A stretch of 64,000 nucleotides of DNA from contig CM073321.1 in assembly GCA_037043015.1 (NCBI GenBank), forward strand, positions 11,044,001 through 11,108,000, given 5' to 3'. The first letter of the stretch is position 1; every line of letters begins with the position of its first letter. The DNA comes from Bryum argenteum. Taxonomy: Eukaryota > Streptophyta > Bryopsida > Bryales > Bryaceae. The notes under the pieces are model-generated. The model ran no database searches, was not told the origin of the DNA, and was given only the letters and a program-made list of their open reading frames with translations. Below, piece after piece: positions 44,655 to 56,871 of this stretch. The translations under genes were made by a program, and so were the position numbers.

Positions 44655-45435
44655 ACGAGCTAAACGCACAAATTTTAGCTCGATGCGAGCTAAACTAGCT
44701 TATAGTTCAGCGGTACGCTTGGGCATTTAGCTCGAGTTGAGCTAAATCCCCGGATGTGACATAATCTGCTTAGGGATTTAGCTCGAGTCGAGCTAAGTGC
44801 ACCGCTGTTTCACAACCATACGCAGGTATTTAGCTCGAGTCGAGCTTAACCCACAATTAGTTCATTATTCTACTATGGTGGATTAACTAAATATAGTACT
44901 GAATCTGCGCAAATTCCTCTGCTATTTTTTCTAAATGTTCCAGAACTGTATGGGGCAATTAGCTCGACTCAATCTAAATCCCCAGCTGTATCATAATCTG
45001 CGTAGATACTTAGCTTGACTCAAGCTAATTGCATGGCTGATTCATGACTATACGCAGGGATTTAGCTCGACTCGAGCTAAGTCCACAGCTTGTTCACTAT
45101 TCTACACTGGGTGTTTAGCACGAGTCGAGCTAAATATTCTACAGAATTTGCGCAGTTCCTTCGCTATTGGCTCTTGATGTTTCAAAACTTTATGATGCAA
45201 TTAAATCGAGTCAAGGTAAATAAAGTACTCGGTCTAGCCTAACTTAGCTCATTGCGAGATAAATTATAGTAACATCCTCATAGTATAATCAACATACTTA
45301 TAGTAATGCGAGATGATTTGGAACGTTTATTTAGCTCTAGTCGAGCTAAATAGTCCAGGACAGTAACATCCGTTGAGTCATATGCTTTCAAGATGATTTT
45401 GAACGTTAGATTAGCTCGAGTCGAGCTAAATGTCC
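44655..45435. repeat. array of AGCTCGAGTCGAGCT palindromes
   Basis: About eleven copies of the palindrome, usually flanked as TTTAGCTCGAGTCGAGCTAAA with point changes, at roughly 44684, 44738, 44777, 44828, 44957, 45008, 45060, 45113, 45200, 45330 and 45411. Some sit in longer repeats with (C)ATACGCAGG(T/G)A before and TTCA.TATTCTAC after. Position upstream of a transposase gene resembles subterminal transposase-binding repeats. Confidence 0.85.
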
Positions 45436-45730
45436 CTATGTAGTAGCATCCACATCGTTGTTTTATATGAGTTGATTTTTATTTATAATTTATTCTAAAT
45501 TTGTTTTCCGATCATAGATGTTCAATTCTTTTCTTTTGTTGTGTAGGGTATACACAGAGCTTATTACCGGCTGTACTCGAGGTGTGACCATTCTACATGG
45601 TGACTAGTGCGTCGGATGACAACTGGGACAATTGAAGTATTTCTTCAGAGGCATTATAATTTTTACGAATTTGTTTCTTTCGACGTTTATGGTGGTTCCG
45701 TCTTTAACATAATTGTTTTCTGGTCATTAG
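45436..45730 (+). other. H2 upstream intron or leader
   Basis: AT-rich, without a clear exon. It ends in TTCTGGTCATTAG, a good splice acceptor at 45730 just before the coding region of the DUF7869-type gene. A small upstream exon may exist near 45546-45640. Confidence 0.4.
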
Positions 45731-48540
45731 GATTTGGAAGTTGTTGAGCTTGTTCTGTCGGATCGTTTGAAGGATTGTCCTGGACTTCCGAGATGCAAAT
45801 GGATAACCAAAGTTGTGACACTATTGAATCCTCGAGGGGCCATTGTTGCAAAGGGTATTTGTCAAAGTGTGGGGTCTGATTGTGTACTGGGCCCCGATGA
45901 TGAGCCTTTGCAAAATGATCAAGTAGTTGTTCAGCTTGTAAAGTGCTTGGATTTAGAGTTTGTGCCTGCTGATACTATATTTGAGTCATTGAAATGGGAT
46001 CTCAGCCACGCCATTCATGACAGTTGGTCTTTACTTGATCATTTGCATCGCGAGCAATTCAATATTGCGGTTTATGCTTGTGATCAACCCAAGAGTAAAG
46101 GAGTTCGTCCGTATACTTTGAGACAAAGGCATCCTCTGATCTTGAGAACTAGGAGGGAAGATTGATTATTAACGATGGAGTCTGTCAATATGGTTGCAAG
46201 TATGAAATGTTGCAATAAGAATTGTTGTCAGCCATTCTCCCGCCAAAAGATTCTGGCCTTGCGAAAGCAGATATACGAGTCTTTGGATTTAAAGTTCAAG
46301 GCGCACTTTAAGATTGATATACATCATCGCTTTCATCAAATTGCGGACAAGAGTATGATGGTTAGAACAGAAGGTATTGATATTTGTGCTCGAGTTTGGC
46401 AAAATATTACTAGAGTTCCTCCTGCTACGTTTAACAGGAAGAAAGCGGAGGCGGCTGCTGGTTTACGTGCTCGACATCACGGAAATGTCGGATCCAAGAA
46501 ACCAAGACTTCATGCGAAGCAAGCTGCTGCAACGCTAAAGGTGTTAATCGACAACGCAGCTGATCATATGCCGCACAATGCCAAGATGCTCAGTAATGGG
46601 CTGAAAGTAGTTTCATGGTCATTGCCTTCGTCCTTCAAATGGAAGGATACGATCCCAGATATCAATCTCATCAATGAGAGGTAGGGGCTGAAATTCATCG
46701 CCCAAAGCACTCTCAACAAGATCAGGCGAACAATATTCTCTAAGTATTCCAAGAAAGCACCCGGAGATAATTTTGCGCGATGCGCAACGTGTGATAAACT
46801 TGAGACTATGATCAAGTCTATGGTGTCAGATTCAACTGAACATAATATGTGGATCAAGAAGCTTAAACTTCACTTGGACCATCAGCAAACACATCGTGAG
46901 TATTATTATACAAACCGCTCTTTATCTATTCAAAGGCCCAAAGATGTTCTTTGCATTATCCATGACAAAATGGATCATGCGAAGACCGCTTGTCCTTTGT
47001 TTTCTCATAAAACTAAAACTAATGATGCGCTGATGAAACTTCCCATTGTTGTGACTGGAATGATTGCTCATGGGCATTGCGATGTTCGTTATGCTCATTA
47101 CGGGCTTGACAGTTATCCGAGTGATTGCAATCTCACTATTGGTTCTATTCTGAAGCTTCTGTAAGATCTAGAGAAAGTTCTGATATTGCATTCCAAGTCA
47201 TTGTTTGCTGGATCTGGAACGCATCGTTTGTTTGAGGCATTGCTTATCGGAAAAGATGCTTGTTTGAACTCTCTTTTACCTGAGAGTGAGTCAATAGGAG
47301 CTTCGGAATCCTTACCTCCGGTTTTACATGTTCAACTTGACAACGCCGCCTCTAATAACAAAAACCGGTTTATATTTTGCTTTTGGTCCCTTCTAGTATA
47401 TATGGGCGTTTTCCGTGAAATTTATGTCAACTTTCTTTTAGTTGGACATACTCATGAAGACATTGACGTTCTTTTTGGACGTTGGAGTATGATTTTTAAA
47501 GAGAATGACTATTTGACGATTCCTCTTTTGATGAAGTCATTCATGGACGCTGAGGCATTCCAGTTATTCCTCATTTCCTTGAGGAAATTCTTGATTTTAA
47601 GGGCTATAAAAAGGATTTCATTGTTTCTAATGACAAAATTCTTGTCGGTTATTCGGAAGGACAACAATATAAGTTTTTCAAACATGACAATGGGTGGCCT
47701 ATGATGAAGTACAAGATGTTATGTTCTGACAATGAGTGGCTTCTATCGACCAGTGAAGGAATAAAATTGTAGAAAGAAAATGCAATTACTAGTATGCCCA
47801 TAATGCCCTTGGGAGAAATGAAGCCTTCAGCGTCAATTCCTATGAAGAATTTCAATAAAATTGTGAAAGGTATATCAGGTTTCATTAAGTTGTGGGAAAC
47901 TTCATGTGCCCAAGACTTGTCTAGAGAATATCATCGACGTCACGATTCTGTTTTACGCTATTGGCGTGCAGTCAATGTTTCATTGGTGGCGCCCATGGAG
48001 GTTTCTTCTTCTTTGAAGAATGGATGTTGGCCTTTGACCCGAATACCTTTGACTCGAGAATTTCTTAACACGGGTGAATTACGCGAGGAATATAGGCAAG
48101 ATCCCCATTTTATCGGCCGCTTGTGTGATAAACCAAGAGAGTCATTTCTCGTTGGTCGAATTGTTTTTGCTGGCTACTTTTTAGCTTTACGTCCAGTAGA
48201 TGGAGATGTTCGACCCTTTTGGATTGCGAGGGCTTTGACCGATTTTGATCTTGATCGCAACAATCCGGGATGTATTTAAATCCAGTTTTTTAAACCTATT
48301 AACAAGCGCGCCGTTGTTCAAGATACCTTTGTTGGTTGGGACACGCAGAAGAATTTCAATTGGGTGTTTGATGACAGCCAGGATCCGGTTTAACTTTATG
48401 CAGGTGCTATTTTTACATTATGGAAATCTAGTGCCAAAGCTGGTTCTCAATGTTCAGCAATCTCAATATTTGAGCAACAATTTACTATCATCATACAAAG
48501 TATTCTGCGTTTTGAGACCGAGGAGGAATAAAATTTGAGA
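45731..48540 (+). pseudogene. DUF7869-type transposase-like gene (degenerate)
   Basis: About 930 codons after the acceptor. A Cys-rich N-terminal part (MKCCNKNCCQPFSRQKILAL) and CATC/HREYYY region are followed by an RNase H-fold-like core. The core has IIHDKMDHAK, then VQLDNAASNNKNR, then LLVGHTHEDIDVLFGRWS. The LDNxxxxNKNR and GHTHEDID blocks are what I recognise as DUF7869. The acidic residues could be a DDE-type triad (inference). The C-terminal part has FLALRPVDGDVRPFWIARAL and IQFFKPI blocks, a possible chromatin-reader-like fold. In-frame stops are at 46163, 46682, 47162, 47770, 48278 and 48391, with a frameshift near 47570. Non-functional, but over full length. Confidence 0.7.
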
Positions 48541-48880
48541 TCATTCAAGACATTGTTTTTTAGCTCACGTCGAGCTAAATAGTCTATCGCGGCTTTAGCT
48601 GTTATGGAAGACAAAGTGGACTAGAGCTCTTCCAGATCTTTTCTCGCATTGGATTTTAGCTCGTTTAGAGCTTAATTTATATTGAAATTGTTTACAGTTT
48701 TTCTTGTTATACGCACAATAATAGATGGATGTAGTTTTATTTTAAAGTAGCACCTTATTGTAACTGTTACTTTAAATAGAATTGTATGTTTAAAACTATA
48801 TTTAGTTTTGACATTGTGATAGTTTCTCATTTTAATGTGGTTACCGTTTTAATGTGTTGTTTCTTTTAGATTGGGTATTG
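48541..48880 (+). other. H2 3' region
   Basis: AT-rich. Two more palindrome-like copies occur, TAGCTCACGTCGAGCTAAAT (about 48561) and TAGCTCGTTTAGAGCTTAAT (about 48657), so the motif occurs on both sides of the transposase-like gene. No clear terminal inverted repeat was located. Confidence 0.5.
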
Positions 48881-49207
48881 AATGTGTTTTGACTGTTTCA
48901 AATATTTGTTCTCAATATAGTTGAGTTTCTTATTTTAGTGGGATGTTTTTCTTATCCCAGAGTTTTGACTTTCTTGGTTTGCACTTTAGCTCTAGATGAA
49001 GTCCTTTTTGCTGGATTTAGGTCGAATATAAAGTGTAAACCAGATTGTGGAAGGTCGTTGTGGCATAAAATCGGTAGCCTAACCGGATTACGCCTTGTTT
49101 TCACACTTCACAGAGTCTCCGTGGAACGTTACCCGGAAGGTGGACCTTTTTGCTAGGTTTTAGAGGTAAATTGGGTTGTTTTTGGTCCTACTTGGTTTGG
49201 CATCTCA
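48881..49207 (+). repeat. end of the 5' LTR of element D
   Basis: Ends GGCATCTCA shortly before the primer site. CACTTCACAGAGTC...TGGAACGTTAC (about 49101-49127) is shared, with changes, with the right end of insertion E (CACTTCACAGAATC...TGGAACGATAC, 58707-58735), so both are LTR ends of related elements. The left edge is arbitrary. Confidence 0.6.
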
Positions 49208-49224
49208 CGATATTAGTAAACCTT

Positions 49225-49242
49225 TGGCGCCACTGCCGGAGA
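49225..49242 (+). other. primer-binding site of element D
   Basis: TGGCGCCACTGCCGGAG. This is the TGGCGCC..TGCCGGGGA type known from Athila-like elements (tRNA-Asp in that group, from family knowledge). It differs clearly from the TGGCGAC type of B and C. Confidence 0.75.
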
Positions 49243-49410
49243 TTCTAAAGCTGTGAAGCAAAGAATTCTCCGGTGGGACGCTGGTTTTTTATAGATCCGG
49301 TGGAGTACGCGGGAGATTGGAGTGCTGTCAAGTTAATCAGGAAGAAGTTGCAAGTGCGAGTCGACCTGAATGAGGGAGAAGTCTGCTGATGTATATTAGC
49401 AAGTTGCTTC

Positions 49411-52400
49411 ATGACTCAAGGGCAAGCCAGCGATCCGGACCCCCATCGCATCACACGGTCTACCAGAAGGAGTACCATTCCCGCAGTTACTCCTATTGCC
49501 CAAACACAAGAATTTGTCTATGTTCCAGAAGAGACACTCTACGCCGCACCAGCGGAGGAGGTAGTCGCACCTGTCAAAGAGCTGAACGTAACGGCATCTC
49601 AACCGAGTGTTGAGATACTAGCTGCATCGGAGGAAGGGGGACCGGATCACATGGAGCCTGCCGCCGACCTGAGAAGGGCTGGCCCACTCACTCCTCTGAA
49701 GTATAATGGATTTCAGGGGGATGGCAGCAAGAACGTGGATGACTGGTTGCAGGAGTTTACCACTACTGCCAACGCCAACCAAGAAGATCCGGAATCTCGG
49801 CTGAGGGTGTTCTCCGGATTACTGAAGGGGGAAGTACTGAAGTGGTACATGGATGTTTTGGACAAAGCGCGCGAGAACTGGCAGGAGCTTACAGCGTTGT
49901 TCCTCCATACCTTCCGTGAAGCTGGAGGTGAAGCAAAGGCACTCGGCCGGTTGAGCGACATAACCAAGAAAAAGTCCGAGAATATCTGGCAGTATGGTAT
50001 GAGGGTTAAATCCCTCATGAATAAAGTCACTACGGACATCGCTCCGGTCGTCGCCATTCAGTGGTACATAGCCGGTCTCCCTAATGAGATGGCCTTCCAG
50101 ATCGGAAGGACCAAATCGGCTACACTCCGGGCAACAGTGGAGGCTGCTCAGGATTATGAGGATTTGGCCTTATCCTTGCGCGATCCGTCAAAGAAGGAGA
50201 AAAACAAGAAGCAGCGCGGGAAGGGCAGCAAGAAGAAGAAAGAAGAGACAAAATAAGAGAGCTCTAAGGTCGACAGCAACGCGGAGAAGGAGTCAGAAGA
50301 GGACGGAGAACCGGACAGCGAGTCCGACCCTCCGAAGAGGTCCAGCAGCAGCAAAGCGACGAGATCCTGTAAAGAGAAGGCGACCATTAAAATTAAGGTC
50401 GAACCGGAGGACAATATGAAGCTGCTCTTGGACGAGCTTCGCGCCATTAAGGTTAAGCTTGCAGAAAACCGGCCATCCCAAAAACTCCCCTCCAGTACCA
50501 GATCGAATGTATGGTGCTCCCGCTGTCGAGAACTTGGGCATTTTGCCTCAGACTGCCCTCACGCGACAGCCAAGAAACCAGTGCACTTTGTGGAGGCGAA
50601 AACCGGAGTGGATTACACCATGCCGGATGATGACAATTATGCAGATGGTGATGTCTAGTACATCTACCAAGTCCAATCCGGATACGGATGCGGCACAGGT
50701 ACATCTTTCCGACCAAGCGGTTGTCGCGGCCCAAATTACTCCCAACTCTTTTTCCTCAAGTAAGCCTTAGTAGCGGAATCCCGGCTCACTTTGTTGGTAG
50801 CAATCGGCCACAACTTAGCTAACACTGCACATGCCAAGCACACACAATGTTAGCACCATTTCTAGTCAAGGTGTCCAACCCACCTTGACTCCTACAACTC
50901 ATTACCCGGAACCCGTAAACCGGAACTCCCACAAAACACATGGGCATGCCACTTGGTGGCACAGGGCGGCCTTCCACACATGTCCAAGCTCCCAAGGGTA
51001 GCACTACTCACCCCCGGAGCTAACCGCCCTTGCATACTGTCCAACTCCTCACTAGTCCCCTTCCATTCATGTCTACACTCTCCATTCGGGACATTACCGG
51101 AAACCGGCACTACTTTTCACGGGGACTAGTTTGGAGCGGGACACTTTTCCAACCCAATGTTTCCGGATGCACACCACAAGCATCCCATAGTGCCCAAGGT
51201 GCGGGAGTGAGGCCCCATTCCAAGCCTCACCCCTTAGAGCCACCCCGGCTCCTCAAGGCACCATGTGCAAGTGAGGAGGGAGACCACCCCTCCTCATAGT
51301 ACTCTCTGGAGTCTTCGGTAGGCCCCCCCCTCTTGTGTTGAGGGGCCTTCCGTGATTCACTTTTGTTTTGGAAGACCACCCGTTTTTGCCTTAGTCTCAA
51401 AAACGGGCCGTATCTTCTTCTCGGGCTAACTTGTAGCTCAGTTATCCAAATGGGACGTGCAAGCCCATTTTCGACATCTACTCTTTGAGTAGATGTCGAT
51501 AGACTCCTCGCTTGTCCCAATTGGAGCTTCTATGTGGGAGCTATGCTCCTCTGAACATTCGGGAGTCCTGGGAGGCAGCAGTCCCGGAGTCCCAAAGTTC
51601 CGATGCTTTGGAGAGCCATATCTCCCAAAGCATTGCTTTGCTCCTCACGAGCCTTAGCATTTTGGAAAGCTCTTGTCCAGAGCTTTCCAAGGGCATGCAA
51701 CATGTCGCCATCCAAGAAGGACGACATTTTGAGTCCCGAAAGGTAACACTCCCAAGTCCCGGAGTGTCCCGGAACGCCCTCCAACGTTGGAGAGCCATAT
51801 CTCATGACTCACAACTCCAAATCGCGCGTTCTTTGGACCTATGGGTGCGTGCTTGAACAAGGTTTCCAACCATATAAAGCACACCACCAAGTTTGTCCCA
51901 AGCACGACGCCATTGCGTGCTGTTTGCTCGGGACTCCCCTTAGTCACTTCACCTTGTGTCTTGCCAAGCCCGGGACGTCACTCCCGGGGTCCTCTTGGCT
52001 CACCGCGGTGTTTGGACATCCTTTTGAAAGGGATGTGACAGCGGTGGCCTAGACACATCCGATCACGGAAGGGGGACCTCTTAAACTGCTCCACCCGAGA
52101 GCACCGTACTTACATCTATCTGGACAATGTCCAATGCTACGGGTGTGGACAGCACGGCCATTATGCAACCGGATGAGTAAATGAGCCCTTTCAAGACAAC
52201 GAGGTTGTGCAAATTCTCCCATGCCAGAACTGCGGTGAGTATGGTCATTGTGAAACGAGCTGCCCAAAACCGCCACGATAGAAGGTTGTTCAGAAAATGG
52301 TGGACAAAACGCCCCGGGAGATGACTGCGTTGAACTATGCGTACTCCGCCGGGGTTGAAAATCTGCCTAAATGATGCCAAGAGGTGGATATGCTGGTCGT

Positions 52401-52578
52401 GGAGGAGGTTGCAGTGAACAAAGTCTCCACCCGCAGCTCCACCCGAGAGAACGCGGATTCCGGTACCCGGCGCAACAAGAAGAATACGGGGGCCAACCGG
52501 AAATGCAGTGATAGTCCGGATGGTCATTCCGAGGAGGTGAACCGGAGCGACCAGCCATTAATTGAGCCACCCCCGTAG
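49411..52578 (+). pseudogene. element D gag, split by solo LTR G1
   Basis: ATG at 49411. Residues 90-260 contain a gag domain (KYNGFQGDGSKNVDDWLQEF, LKGEVLKWYMD, WYIAGLPNEM). A Lys-rich tract precedes TAA (50254-50256), and the frame continues to TAG (50656-50658). The first zinc knuckle is CSRCRELGHFASDC. After G1 two more knuckles follow in another frame: CYGCGQHGHYATG, whose last Cys codon has become TGA (52174-52176), and CQNCGEYGHCETSC, intact. A TAG at 52279-52281 and a TGA near 52371 break the tail. Confidence 0.8.
50722..52040 (+). mobile_element. solo LTR G1
   Basis: 1,319 bp, TGTCGCGGCC...GGATGTGACA, with inverted ends TGTC/GACA. Flanked by a perfect target duplication GCGGT (50717-50721 and 52041-52045). 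No internal coding domain. A second, inverted copy is G2. It contains a 12-bp-stem hairpin, CGACATCTACTC TTT GAGTAGATGTCG (about 51469-51495). Open frames inside are LTR sequence, not genes. Confidence 0.93.
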
Positions 52579-53300
52579 AAGCAAAGAAAGGGGTGGAATA
52601 CAATAGATTAGAAATAGATATTACCGACGAAGTTAGAGAATCCTTGCTGGATCCGGGCCCAAAGCCGCCGGCTAAGAAGGTCCAGTTTGTTGGTAATCCG
52701 GTGGTACTGAAACCGGGGCCCAAAGCGAGGGTGGATAAGTACGACATCTTATAGGATGTCAAGGACCAGCGCGCAAATGTCACGATCTGTGAGCTACTCC
52801 ACGACAACGTCAACTACCAGAAGGTCATCCGGGAGGCTTGGATCCAACGGAGGAAGAAAAAGTACAAGCTTCCAGCAGTAGCGGTGAATTTTGCTGCCAT
52901 TGAGGATTACGGAGCTCCGAAGGTTACAGTCGAAGTGAACGAGTGCAGCGTCCACAACGCTCCGGTCAACGGCGAGTCCGGAGTTAACCTGATGCTGGAA
53001 GATACAACACACGACCCTGGAACGCACCGTACTAGTGTTGAGGATGGCAGACCAATTTCGAGTGGTCCTGGTTGGACTACTCTCTCAGATTCCATCCCGC
53101 GTAGGTAAGCAGAACTATTTGCTGAACTACGTGGTGATCCGGGTTGACAAGGGTAGACCGTTCCGGATGGTGTTGGGACGACCCTGGCTCTATCTCGCCA
53201 AGGTGGTGGTGGACTGGGGAGAGAAGGAATTCCGGGTAGGAAGACCTCCCGTCCAAATCCCTTGGAGACACACTGACCACGAAGGAGAGACCAGTGAGAC
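52579..53300 (+). pseudogene. element D protease region (catalytic Asp lost)
   Basis: Homology to gypsy protease from about 52880. At the active site the frame reads PVNGESGVNLM where element C has LLDGGSGVNII, so the catalytic Asp is Asn. A frameshift near 53030 moves the rest to the frame of VLRMADQFRV and MVLGRPWLYLAKVVVDWGEK, the usual end block. Upstream (52579-52880) is a degraded linker with stops near 52608 and 52753. Confidence 0.75.
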
Positions 53301-53843
53301 AGAGGACTACACCTCGGACTGGTCAGAGTTAGAACCTAAGTCCCAGGCTTACTACCTAATCGAGGAGTTTGCCAGTTTGGTAGAGAAAGACTTCCAGTTT
53401 CAAGAGCAAGTCTCAGAAGAGGCACCTCTTCATCGATCGGACCTGCTCCAGGAAGGAAAGACTGATGTAGAGGATCGATCATTGGGCGAATCGTATACGG
53501 CACTCACTGACAAATGGGTACGCCAGCAGCTCACGAATCCGGATACCCAACCGGCACGACTGGGAGGAGGAAGTCACTTGTCATGGGGAGCATTAGACCC
53601 AGATTCGGAGGAGAAGGAACCCGAGAAGATCAAGAATGTAGTCTCACTCAAGGATTACGAGGAGATGGAGATCCGGACAGACTGGAAGTTATACATGGGG
53701 AAGACGTTAACCCTAGAGGAGAAAGAGGAATGCCGCCAGCTCCTGGCGAAGCATTCTGATGTGTTTGTCTGGGCCCCTAGCGATCGCCGTGGAATTCCTA
53801 TACATTTGGGAGAGCACGAAATCGATCTGATCGACAGAGCCGT
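53301..53843 (+). pseudogene. element D protease-RT linker and RT start, cut by insertion E
   Basis: A long acidic linker, then LTLEEKEECRQLLAKHSDVF, WAPSDRRGIPIHLGEHEIDL. This is the canonical start of gypsy RT. Insertion E begins at 53844; the frame after that (to 53895) is insertion sequence. RT resumes at 58813. Confidence 0.8.
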
Positions 53844-54010
53844 TGTTGGATCCTATTTTTTTGATTGTGTGCCAATATGTTCTAATGCGCATTAAGAATA
53901 AGTATAGTGTCAAGAATCCGACCTAAGTATGTGATAGGCCGTATACTATAAGGCAAATACGTTTTTACAAATAAGTATTATATTTAGAATGTAGTTTGTA
54001 ATAAAAAGGA

Positions 54011-54026
54011 CGGGTTCGCGAACCCG
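54011..54026. other. 16-bp perfect palindrome in insertion E
   Basis: CGGGTTCGCGAACCCG, about 200 bp upstream of the TATA box of E. D has a looser counterpart after pol (CCGGATAGTTAAAACCGG, about 63438). Could bind a dimeric factor; role unknown. Confidence 0.6.
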
Positions 54027-54210
54027 TACTTCGCACTCGAACGGTGAGGACGTACTGTCAGAAGCCGGAATGGGGGTAAAGACGGCAACTGGAGGATGGA
54101 GTGGCCGGAAGGTTAATAATGACAAACAATGCCAAAGACGGCTCCGTACGGAGACGGTAATGATGGCGGACGGACAGGTCATGATGGTCGGGTTTGAATC
54201 CGGCTCTCTC

Positions 54211-54218
54211 TATAAAAC
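54211..54218 (+). promoter_or_regulatory. TATA box upstream of ORF2 in insertion E
   Basis: CTCTCTATAAAACGCG gives a strong TATA box, 173 bp before the ORF2 ATG at 54384. The intervening leader is C/T-rich. Either an LTR promoter or an internal ORF2 promoter, depending on what E is. Confidence 0.55.
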
Positions 54219-54383
54219 GCGACCCGTCCTCCATTGTCATTACCTGCCTTCTCGCTTTCCAGCCTTCTCGCTTTCTTGCGCCCCTGCCTTCCGTCCTTTC
54301 GCTTTCCGTCCCTTAGTTTCCGATCCGGCCCCCTGGCCGATCTCAGCCCGGCCACTCGCTACTTTCTGTCAGTTTTCTTTCCA

Positions 54384-56164
54384 ATGGCATCATCAGCTTC
54401 CGCTTCCACTTCCGCTTCGGCCAAGAAGGAGCACAAGATTTCAATCAAGTTGGTACTCCCTGTCTTTCCGGCCGAAGAAGAAGAGAAGACGATGCTGATG
54501 GAGGACCTCGATCGGATGGGCTTGTCTGGCCTTCTCGAAACCCCGTGGGGATTACGTGACGCGGCGATGGTGCGCGAGATAAAGACCGGCGCGCTGAACC
54601 AGTTCGAAGGGACGGTTAGAGGGAAGCCGGCGTCCTGGACGGCCGATCATTGGAGAACAGTTTACGGCCTGATCGAAAACAGTGGCGTAGGGTTATGCAG
54701 CCGGAAATACAAGTCGGCGAAGATGGCCTTCCACGGGAAGCCGCACAAGAATAACGGCTTCTCGGTGGGGGACTGCAAGGAGCCAAGGGAGCGCGCGGTG
54801 ATCAGATTTCTAGCGCCGATTATCCACGCAGACAAGCCGCACCGGATCACAGTCCGGCTTGCCCATACCGTCCTGGGGTTGGTACAAGGAGAGCGGGAAG
54901 TTGACTGGGGCATCAACATCCGTGACCTTGTCGCCCGGCTTGCGGAGAACGTTGGTAAGACCCGACCTAGCCCGATCACCCCCTTCCTTTACCATTTGTA
55001 TAAAAAGGAGGAGGTCTTGACCAAGGAGGAGGAATCGAACTACAAGATTGCGCTGTCGTCTCAAAACAACGGTGTGTTTGAGTCCGAGAAGGACGCGGAC
55101 AGCAAGGCCGTCTATTCGGATGACGAAGAGGACGAGGTCGGATCCAATGAGGAGGACGTGCAACCGGATGCGCCCCAAGAGCCGGCTCGCGAGGAGACAC
55201 CGTAGCGAGCTGCACCCGAGGTAATCGTATTTTTGACCCCGTCCCCGCCTGCAAAGCCGACCTTGGCCGTAGTTCAGACCAAGCGCTGCCAAGCTTCAAC
55301 GGTTGTGGAAGATGACAAGGTTACGGCCGACTGGGAGAATCCCATGCAGCCCAATGACCTCCGACTTCCTCCACCCACCAGTCCGTCCGCCACCATCCGG
55401 ATCCAATGAGGAGGGCATGGTACCACTTCACGGAAGCTCGTACCACGTACTTCCATTACCAGGGACTAATCTCTCGTTTATGTAAGGAATTTGGGGTGCA
55501 CACTTTGCTGGATGTTAAACAGAAGTGGGATTCCAAGCCGACCGAGGAAGAGTACCATCAACTGGAGCGCCAGATCACGAAGCTCACGATGAATAATCTA
55601 CGCTTGAGGGAGACGATCAGGCAAAGAGAGGAAGAGCTCGTGATCGGCCGACAAGCTGTCCAGACCGCTCAGAAGCAGGTGGTAAAGTTGGTGGAAGTCT
55701 GCAAGGTTTCGGCCGAGGTACTTCAGAAGGCCAACCTGTACGAGGCCGGAATCCTACAGTCAAAAGTTTTCAAGGCGGAAACCTTCCGGAAATTTCTCCT
55801 TGCAACAAAGACGTACTCCACCAAAATTGAGAAGAGCAACGCTGAAGTGAAGGTGGTGCTGGACTTTGTCTGTGAGCGGATTAACAAGATGGCAGCGGTT
55901 CCGGCCTTCGCACCCACTCCAGCAGAGACCCCAAGGCAGAAGCTGGCCAATGCCGAGAGGACGGATACTGGACCCTCGAGTCCGGCCAACACCAAAGGCA
56001 AGAATAAGGTAAAAACGGAGGAAGGCGCAGCCGGCCCGGCAGATTCTCAGGCCAAGACACCCGTACTGCAAAGAGGTAGCTCACGTCCGAGGAATACGAG
56101 AAGTCCTCAGGCGCTCAGAAACTCCATGATATCGATCTCAAACACTCCAAAGAGGAAGAGTTGA
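54384..56164 (+). pseudogene. ORF2 of insertion E: globular domain plus coiled coil (broken)
   Basis: The ATG at 54384 (TTCCAATGGC) starts a Ser/Ala-rich segment, then a globular domain with ETPWGLRDAAMVREI, RAVIRFLAPII and REVDWGINIRDLVARL, RPSPITPFLYHL. The last blocks echo ORF2 of element B (KINWGMLV ... SPIGLFLSAFIL) and, weakly, the plant-transposon-protein domain found in Athila-type ORFs. TAG at 55203-55205 is passed in frame; a frameshift near 55400 follows. The second part (55406-56164) is a coiled coil (YHQLERQITKLTMNNLRLRE, REEELVIGRQAVQTAQKQVV) ending in a basic Ser/Pro-rich tail. Function unknown. Confidence 0.6.
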
Positions 56165-56871
56165 AGAGCGGAGACAACACGGAAGAGGGCGCAAGTGATG
56201 ACGAGTACATGATCACGGACACGGGCAAGAGAGTCAAGACATGACGGATAGCAGCCTCGCCCCAGAAACGGCCGAAGCACGGAGTTCGTTCGAGGAAAAA
56301 AAGGTAGGACGTACTTAGAGGCCGGAAGTTAGAAGTCGGCCAGGGTTAGGAAGCCGGATTGGAATCCGGCCTAGGACAGGTAGAAATATCTTTTTGGGGA
56401 TGCGATCCGCTTTTTGAGAAGTAGGCCTTGTAGGCCGGCGCCGCAATCGAATTAGGCTTCTAAGTCGTTGACTTAGAAGTACTTATAGATGAAAGTTTTG
56501 TCACCTAAAACATTCCATCCTTAAGTGTTCATCAAAATGTTTGTATGCGCATATTCATTGTGATCCTTTCTCTGTCTCCCTTTTAGGTTGAGTGCTTAGA
56601 AGTCGTATCTACTGCATCTGGGTTGTGAGTTGGGAGTTAGGAATCAGGATTTCTTGTTAGATTAATTCTGTGGAGTTGAGGTCGAGTTGGGCGTATTCTT
56701 GAGTGCCTTGTGTCTTGTATTGGTCTGGGTGTCTGAGAGAGGGAAACAACTCTGGTAAAGACCTTACGGAATGGGAGGGTCTGAGAGTAGAGTGTGCGAG
56801 GCAGGATTCCAATCCGACCTCCAACTGCTACGGACTTGGGTTTTTCTGTAGTCTCAGAGGACGGGTCAAGC
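56165..56871 (+). other. insertion E region between ORF2 and solo LTR G2
   Basis: No gene seen. It has a short acidic continuation of ORF2 in another frame (about to 56243) and a hairpin GCCGGATTGGAATCCGGC (about 56353-56370). Otherwise it is unique sequence. Confidence 0.5.

Noticed and set aside
51512..51856. 114-codon open frame, also open in mirrored copy 57056-57400
   Set aside because: Both copies are inside solo LTRs G1 and G2; frames are open on several strands and lack domain features.
54185..54205. GGTCGGGTTTGAATCCGG resembling a tRNA T-arm
   Set aside because: No acceptor stem or other arms; it sits in a leader upstream of a TATA box.
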